From NCBI RefSeq assembly GCF_022965805.1, contig NW_027331378.1, positions 307,474 through 371,473 of the forward strand: 64,000 nucleotides of DNA, written 5' to 3'. The stretch's first letter is position 1, and every line of letters starts with the position of its first letter. Made by a program: the position numbers and the translations under genes. This document shows, piece by piece, positions 57,701 through 64,000 of this stretch. The notes under the pieces were generated by a model that made no database searches, had not been told where the DNA came from, and saw nothing but the letters and a program-made list of their open reading frames with translations. The DNA comes from Primulina eburnea. Its lineage: Eukaryota > Streptophyta > Magnoliopsida > Lamiales > Gesneriaceae.

Positions 57701-58335
57701 AAATTTATTATAAAAAAAAAGTTTTGTTAACATCAAAAAAATGATTGCGAACCTGAAATGTTACAATATGGAGTCTTCTCTTCGCAGATAGTGTCGACAT
57801 CAATAAAGATCGATATCCCACAGATGAACTCTAAAAGGAGAACTCCTGCACACACTTCAAACAAAAAACTCGTGAATGGAATGTTGGAAGATTTTTTTGT
57901 TGTGTCCATTCCGATTATCAAGTCATTATTGAACTCACGAAAAAGAAAAAAATTCAAATTATATAAGTTCACACAAATTGCAATATGAACTAGACGAAAT
58001 TGAATGTGCAAACCTTGGTATTAATAGAGAAAAAATATAATGATGACCTCGAGGATAGGTTCCGAGGACTATACTTCAGCCGATATCCACTAACACGTTA
58101 ATTCTTGCCATCTGTACCACGATCCGTGCGACCTATTTCATCCATATTCTTGTCTAGTCAACCATACACCTTGTGCGTGTCGATTGACCTCCTCATGATT
58201 AACATACTATGTCGCTGACTAATCTATCGGACAAAGCTTTTACTCCTCGGATAATAACCACCTCTCCAGGTTAGTTCCCACATTTTATGTTTAGTTCGGA
58301 TGTGGTATCTTCACTCTACGACTTCGGTCTCGAAC
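57701..58335. other. Unassigned sequence
   Basis: No recognised element. A 92-codon frame on the minus strand (57733-58011) has a hydrophobic middle, but no relative I can name and no supporting start context. It may be the host DNA next to element E, whose first flanking bases are CGAAC (58331-58335). Confidence 0.3.
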
Positions 58336-60126
58336 TGTAAGGCTCGAGAATTATCGGTATCATTGATGTTGAAATTGTAGAGATAAGAATGCATGAATTA
58401 TGGAATTTTGAGCAGCAGGGCGAAGCCACACCGCCCCCGCGGTGCTAAGACTACCGCACCCGCGGTGTAGGTGACAGAAAGTTGGGAAATTTTGCGAAGC
58501 AACACCGCACCCGCGGTGATGCAAGAGCCGCACCCGCGGTGCTGAGACCGCACCCGCGGTGATGCAAGCGCCGCACCCGTGGTGAGTGAAATTCAGAACA
58601 TGGCATGGCTGCCGAGAGCTCAGCGCACCCGCGCCCTTACACTGCCGCACTCGCGATAGTGCGTGTCACTTGGAAAACATAACACTCGTCCCTTTGCATG
58701 CAATATTTGATATGTGTCTTCATTTCCTCCTTCATTCAGATTCAAGAACCGAGAGAGCTTAGAGGGAGGAACTTTCATTCTTTTGATCTTTAACTTGAGA
58801 GTTTGAATGATTTAGCCATCCGATTTATATTCCGAGTTAAGATTTGTGATCCTTGCATCGTTGGCTACGAAAGGATGTAAGTATTGTTCATTTCCAGCAT
58901 GTTTTGATATTTATGTGTTGAGGAAATTCAGATTTGAGTTCGAATATGTAGTCTTGAGATATAGAGCATCGTATATTCGTTGTCAGATTGAGTTTCGGAC
59001 ACAGTATGCTATTGTTTCGATTTTTCAGCATGTATTGTGTTGAGCATATGCAGATTTCAGCATGTATATTGATGTTAGATGAGATTACGAGTTGATTGTG
59101 ATTGAGTATGATATTATTGAGCTGAGCGGTATCGAAGAATTACGCCATTACGCCGTCGAATTATGTTGAAACCGATATCAGTCTTGTATATTGAATTGGT
59201 TGAGATGTATATTGATAGAGTACACATTGATTATGCCATTTCAGATTTATATTGGCTACTTGGTATTGGAGACTTCGACTACGACACAGACAGTGCGACG
59301 AAAGGTATAATTCATGTGGTCACGGGATTGCACAACTCGATTCAGATTTGATACGAGTTTCCCTAAATCACATACTAGATTGTTATTACATTTCATTATG
59401 TAATGCCTTGTTTATTGATTTATATTCGAGTCCTGAGATAGGAGATATTGGCAGACTTGCCAAAACTAGACGTTTCGGTGTATCGACGCATAGGAGCAGA
59501 TTTGCTATATGTGCAGACCCTCGATACAGAGTTGACCGAAGTCTAGGAATAAGACGTACCGTTGCCCCGAGTGGTTGGGTAGGTGACAGACCATCTTATT
59601 CATACGGGATCCCTAGATTAGAAATGAGTCGAGTCAAGATTTAAATGTGAATACAGATTTGTATTCTTCTACATGTTTAGATTTACATTCATGTTATTTG
59701 ATAGATGCTATGCTTGTGTACATGATTTATGACATTGTATGCATTCATGTTTTATACTGGGATATGTTCTCACCGGAGTTATCCGGCTGTTGTCGTGTGT
59801 GTATGTGTGCATGGCAACAGGTGGGGCAGGATCTGGGTCTCGAGCTAGATGAGAGATTGACGATAGCGTGGAGATCACGGGCGTTGCAGATTTCTAGTGT
59901 TTTCCTTTTGACTTGTACTACTTATGTTGTAGTTGGGATTTGAACACTAGCGTATGATTTTACCAAACAGACATGTATGTATATTATGTTGTTTATTTAA
60001 TACCAAGACATGATATGCTTTAGTTATACATTTAAATTAATGTTAAAAGCAAAATTTTGATCCACATTTTCGAACAAAGATCCAATTAAATCCCAAAAGA
60101 ATTGAGTTAGAGCCCGGGTCCCCACA
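58336..60126 (+). mobile_element. Element E 5' LTR
   Basis: 1791 bp, from TGTAAGGCTCGAG to GGGTCCCCACA. Its U5 half matches D's LTR in opposite orientation (around 59560, GTAGGTGACAGACCATCTTATTC). Array at 58431-58660. No clear TATA box. Confidence 0.9.
58430..58660. repeat. ACCGCACCCGCGGT array, element E
   Basis: Eight units with first C at 58431, 58454, 58505, 58528, 58548, 58571, 58623 and 58645. Spacings are 23, 51, 23, 20, 23, 52 and 22. The last two units are degenerate. Confidence 0.95.
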
Positions 60127-60131
60127 ACAGG

Positions 60132-60143
60132 TGGTATCAGAGC
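60132..60143 (+). promoter_or_regulatory. Primer-binding site of element E
   Basis: TGGTATCAGAGC, five bases after the LTR end. Confidence 0.95.
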
Positions 60144-60383
60144 AGTAGGTTCTGTAGACTGAGATAGAATAGAGTGAGCGGGGTAGATCGAGTCATCTTC
60201 CTTGCTTTTGAGATGCTAGCATGATTTATTGCTTTCCCTATTATATGTTGTGTTGTATTATCTGAATTGATTTACAGCATTTCAAGCCTGAATCAGAACC
60301 GATTCTCGATCAGAGTCTATGATCAGAGGAGGGCTGATACAGATGATATTGATTGTGTACTAATCAGTTTGATAATTAGATTT

Positions 60384-61159
60384 ATGCCGCCTAGACGTAT
60401 ACCTTAGCCAGAGCAGGGTAGCACGTCTGGTGCACAGATGGATGTTACCGCTACGCCGATGGAGACCTTATTGAAGAGATTTCAGTCTTTCCATCCGCCT
60501 ACCCTGAAGGGCACAGAGAATGCAGTAGAGTGCGAGAGCTGGCTTGATGATATCGAGATGTTATTTGAGTCGTTGGCATATACCGATGAGCGACGTTGAA
60601 ATTGATAGGGCATCAGATGCAAGAGGTTGCCAAGAGCTGGTGGTTGACTACGAAGAGAGCCTTGGAGCACCGAGGCATTGACATTTCCTAGAAAGTCTTC
60701 AAGGATGAGTTCTATCAGCGCTTCTTCCCCGTCTCCTACCGGAAAGATAAGGGAGCTGAATTTGCGAATCTGAGACAGGGACAGTGGAACATCGAGGAGT
60801 ATGTTGCTAAATTCTCTGCATTGCTACGATTTGCACCGCATGTAGCAGGGAACGACGAGGCAGTGGCTGATCAGTTTATCAACAGGCTGAACCCCGATGT
60901 CTTTACCTTGGTGAACACGGGCCGGCCTGGTACTTTTTCAGAGGCATTGAACCGAGCGAAGGGAGCAGAGGCTGGCTTGATCAGGCAGCGAGGAGCTTCC
61001 TACGGTGTTCAGGGGCAGAGACCGCCACAGCCTACTACCGTACAGTTTCCACCACCTCCTCCTCGTTTTGACAGTGGAGCTAGTGGTAGTGGCAAGAAGG
61101 AATATCTGAAGGCTAAGGGCAAGCAATTTAAGAAATCTGGAGTAGTTCATCGAGCTTAG
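60384..61159 (+). pseudogene. Element E Gag (broken)
   Basis: Begins MPPRRIP at 60384, then a TAG at 60405 where CAG is expected. A second lesion shifts frame after AYTDERR (about 60597). A TAG replaces a tryptophan codon near 60689. The reading is then clear: FYQRFFPVSYRKDKGAEFANLRQG, EEYVAKFSALLRFAPHVAGND, NTGRPGTFSEALNRAKGAEAG. It ends KGKQFKKSG, where one missing base puts the zinc-knuckle region in the next frame. Same family as D's Gag. Confidence 0.9.
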
Positions 61160-64000
61160 GTGGATCTCGACAGAGAGGTCAGGGGTCAGATTATAGTGGC
61201 GCATACTGTGGCTCGTGTGGAGGACGACATGCGACGGAGCAGTGTCAAGGAGTTATGGGACGCTGCAACATCTGTAGGCAACAGGGACACTTCGCTAGAG
61301 TTTGTCCCCAGAGAGGTGCACCACGATTCCAGAGTGCAGGGTCATCAGCACCAGTGCCACAGATGGAGAGACAGGCATCCTCTGTACACTCCTTCCAGCC
61401 ACCCTCCACACAGACCCAGCAGAGACCAGGAGGTAGTCAGGCGGTGAGTCAGCCTCCCCGACAGCAGGCACGTGTTTTTGCCCTGACAGAGGAGCAGGCG
61501 CAGGAGGCGCCAGATGACGTCATTGCAGGTAACTGTTTTCTTTGCGGTTATCCTGCATATGTGTTGATTGACACAGGTGCATCTCATACATTCATCTCTG
61601 AACATTTTGCATTGAGACATGCATTGCCTGTTGAGTCGATGTCTACGGTAGTGTCTATAGCTTCTCCGTTGGGGAGTGGGTTGATATCTGTGACTACTGT
61701 TAGACACTGTATGCTTCAGTTTGAGGGGCATGAGATTGATCTTGATTGTGTAGTACTTGGTTTAGCTGATTTTGACTGTATAGTTGGTATAGACATGTTG
61801 ACCAAGTACAGGGCCACTGTAGATTGTTTCCACAAGATTGTCAGATTCAGACCCGAGATGACAGATGAGTGGAAATTCTACGGCAAGGGTTCCAGATCTC
61901 GGATTCCCTTAGTATCTGCTCTGACTATGAGTAGATTGCTTCAGAGAGGAGCAGAGGGCTTTCTCGTATATTCAGTAGATTTACTGAAGTCGAGCCCAGC
62001 ATTGGCAGATTTGCCAGTGGTTTGCGAGTTTGCAGATGTTTTTCCTGATGAGATTCCAGGGTTGCCTCCAGTTCGAGAGATTGATTTCAGCATTGATCTG
62101 GTGCCAGGCAGTGTTCCTATTTCAAGAGCTCCGTATAGGATGGCGCCTGTTGAATTGAAAGAGTTGAAAGCACAGTTGGAAGATCTTCTGTCCAAGGGTT
62201 ACATTAGACCGAGTGTATCACCTTGGGGTGCTCCGGTGCTATTCGTTCGAAAGAAAGATGGTTCGATGCGACTGTGTATTGATTATAGGCAGTTGAACAA
62301 GGCAACAGTGAAGAACAAGTATCCTTTGCCTCGCATCGACGACTTGTTTGATCAGTTACAGGGATCGTCTGTATACTCGAAGATTGATTTGAGATCAGGG
62401 TATCATCAGCTCAGAGTTAGAGACGTTGATATTCCGAAGACTGCATTCCGAACCAGGTATGGGCATTACGAGTTTATTGTTATGCCTTTCGATTTAACGA
62501 ATGCACCAGCGGTTTTTATGAGTTTGATGAACCGTATTTTTCAGCGATATTTAGATGATTTTGTGATTGTGTTCATTGATGATATCTTAGTATATTCGAA
62601 GAGTCTGACTGAACATGCAGATCATCTGAGAATTGTACTGAAGAATTTGAGAAAAGAGCAGTTGTATGCCAAACTGTCCAAGTGTGAATTCTGGCTGAGA
62701 CAGGTCGTTTTCTTGGGGCATATTATATCTGGAGATGGTATTGTGGTAGATCCGAGTAAAGTTGAAGCTGTGATCAGTTGGCCGAGACCGACTTCTGTGC
62801 CTGAGATACGCAGTTTCATGGGTCTAGCCGGATATTATCGTCGTTTTATCCGAGATTTCTCCAGTATAGCGAAGCCTATCACCCAGTTGACACAGAAGAA
62901 TATGCCATTTGTGTGGTCCGAAGATTGTGAAGCTAGTTTTGTAGAGCTGAAGAAGAGGCTGACTAGTGCGCCTGTCTTGACGATTCCTACTGGTACAGGT
63001 GAGTTCGTTGTATATTGTGATGCATCTCACAGAGGGCTTGGATGTGTTCTTATGCAGCGAGGGCACGTGATAGCGTACGCCTCTAGACAGCTGAAGCCGC
63101 ACGAGACTCGTTACCCGATTCATGATCTTGAATTGGCGGCGATTGTTTTTGCACTCAAGATCTGGCGTCATTATCTGTATGGCAAGAAATTTGAGATCTA
63201 TTCTGATCATAAGAGCCTGAAGTATCTCTTTTCTCAGTCAGAGTTGAACATGAGGCAGCGACGATGGCTTGATCTGCTGAAAGATTTTGATTGCGAGATC
63301 AAGTACTATCCAGGGAAGTCGAATGCAGCGGCAGACGCCTTGAGTCGAAAGGTATGTGCTCTTTCCTTGTCGACTGTAGGTGTATCGAATTTAGTAGAGG
63401 ATTGTTGCTTGTCTGGATTGACATTTGATACAGAGAGTAGACCGTTGCGACTTGCTGCGATTCAAATTGAGCCAGATCTGATTTTGAGGATCAAAGAAGC
63501 GCAGAGAATCGATCCGAGCGTTCAGAAATCGATTGATATGGTCAGAGCTGGTCATATATCAGAATATCAGGTTAGAGATTCTATTCTGTATGTGAATAAC
63601 CATCTAGTAGTGCCAGATGTTTTAGATTTGAGACGACAGATCATGTCAGAGGCACACTGTAGTCGGTTCAGCATTCATCCTGGAGGCAGGAAGATGTACA
63701 ATGACTTGAAGACGCAATTCTGGTGGAAGCAAATGAAGACAGACATTGCAGAATTTGTGTCTAAATGTCTGAATTGCCAGCAGGTGAAGGCAGAAAGAAA
63801 GAAGCCCGGAGGATTACTTCAGAGTTTGTCTGTTCCTGAATGGAAATGGGACCACATTTCCATGGATTTCGTGACGAAGTTACCTCGATCTTCGCGGGGC
63901 TGTGACGTAATTTGGGTTGTGATAGACAGACTGACCAAATCAGCGTGCTTTATTCCGTACAGAATGACCTACCGACACGATCAGATGGCAGAGTTATATG
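61141..64000 (+). CDS. Element E zinc knuckles, protease, RT, RNase H and integrase (continues past the window)
   Basis: One frame stays open for 953 codons to the window edge. In order it holds two zinc knuckles ([27 protein letters not shown]) and a linker. The protease ([22 protein letters not shown]) is at about residues 140-280. The RT has [19 protein letters not shown] and catalytic [11 protein letters not shown]. The RNase H has [12 protein letters not shown] and [16 protein letters not shown]. The integrase zinc region [11 protein letters not shown]...CLNCQQVK and first catalytic Asp ([10 protein letters not shown]) follow. The sequence is the best-preserved Pol here. One oddity: MPFDLTNAP has Asp where RTs have Gly. 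It lacks its own start, because the frame to Gag is broken by one base at about 61140. Confidence 0.95.

Noticed and set aside
57733..58011. Host gene encoding a 92-residue protein
   Set aside because: AT-rich region, no recognised domain, a competing frame on the other strand and no promoter or splice evidence. It is left as unassigned.

Overview
The window reads as plant nuclear heterochromatin, probably from a eudicot. It is AT-rich and almost entirely LTR retrotransposons (Ty3/gypsy chromovirus-like and Ty1/copia). Their primer-binding sites match initiator tRNA-Met (TGGTATCAGAGC). One short insert is derived from organellar DNA. The copia Gag resembles Gags I associate with Lamiales (Gesneriaceae), but that placement is weak. 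I see no host protein-coding gene, tRNA, rRNA or CRISPR array. Nearly every open frame is a piece of gag or pol, or a read-through of LTR sequence.

Layout. 1-2060: a truncated gypsy 3' end, then a truncated LTR (family H), both on the minus strand. 2061-6145: a copia element on the minus strand, lacking its RT half. 6146-7272: a decayed LTR-like block. 7273-12754: the 3' part of a second copia (+), whose LTR is split by a 2225-bp solo LTR (9965-12189, target duplication GAGAC). 12755-13871: an unassigned LTR-like block. 13872-56702: a 42.8-kb nest built in gypsy element A (+). A carries an F-family LTR cluster between gag and protease (17187-18412). It carries element B (-, 20120-38238, duplication CACTA) inside its RNase H. 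B carries element C (+, 20519-28325, duplication ATTTA) inside its own LTR. A's 3' LTR holds a solo LTR G (40307-41316, TCGAG), element D (-, 42234-53810, TCATG) and an organelle-derived mosaic (54632-55978). D's LTR in turn holds a gag-only element F2 (43018-46018). 56703-57700 is a copia LTR fragment. 58336-64000 is element E (+), sister to D, whose pol frame stays open to the window edge.

The most unusual signal is in the LTRs. Many of the LTR families here carry, close upstream of a TATA box where one is visible, an array of a short GC- and CpG-rich, nearly palindromic word. The word differs between families: ACCGCACCCGCGGT in C, D and E; TTCGGACGATCCGAA in G and H; CGCGCATATGCGC in the solo LTR; CGCTCGGGCG or CACGGACCCCGTG in two members of family F. 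Unit spacings cluster near 20-23, 31, 41-42 and 51-52 bp, close to whole DNA helical turns. C and D/E have different LTR backbones but share one eight-unit layout (about 23-51-23-20-23-51-23). Two F-family LTRs share a backbone but use different words. I infer modular, exchangeable promoter or enhancer arrays. I do not know a published description of this.

No element looks fully autonomous as read. D and C have nearly identical LTR pairs yet broken coding regions, so they were probably mobilised in trans. E is the best candidate for a source of working Pol.
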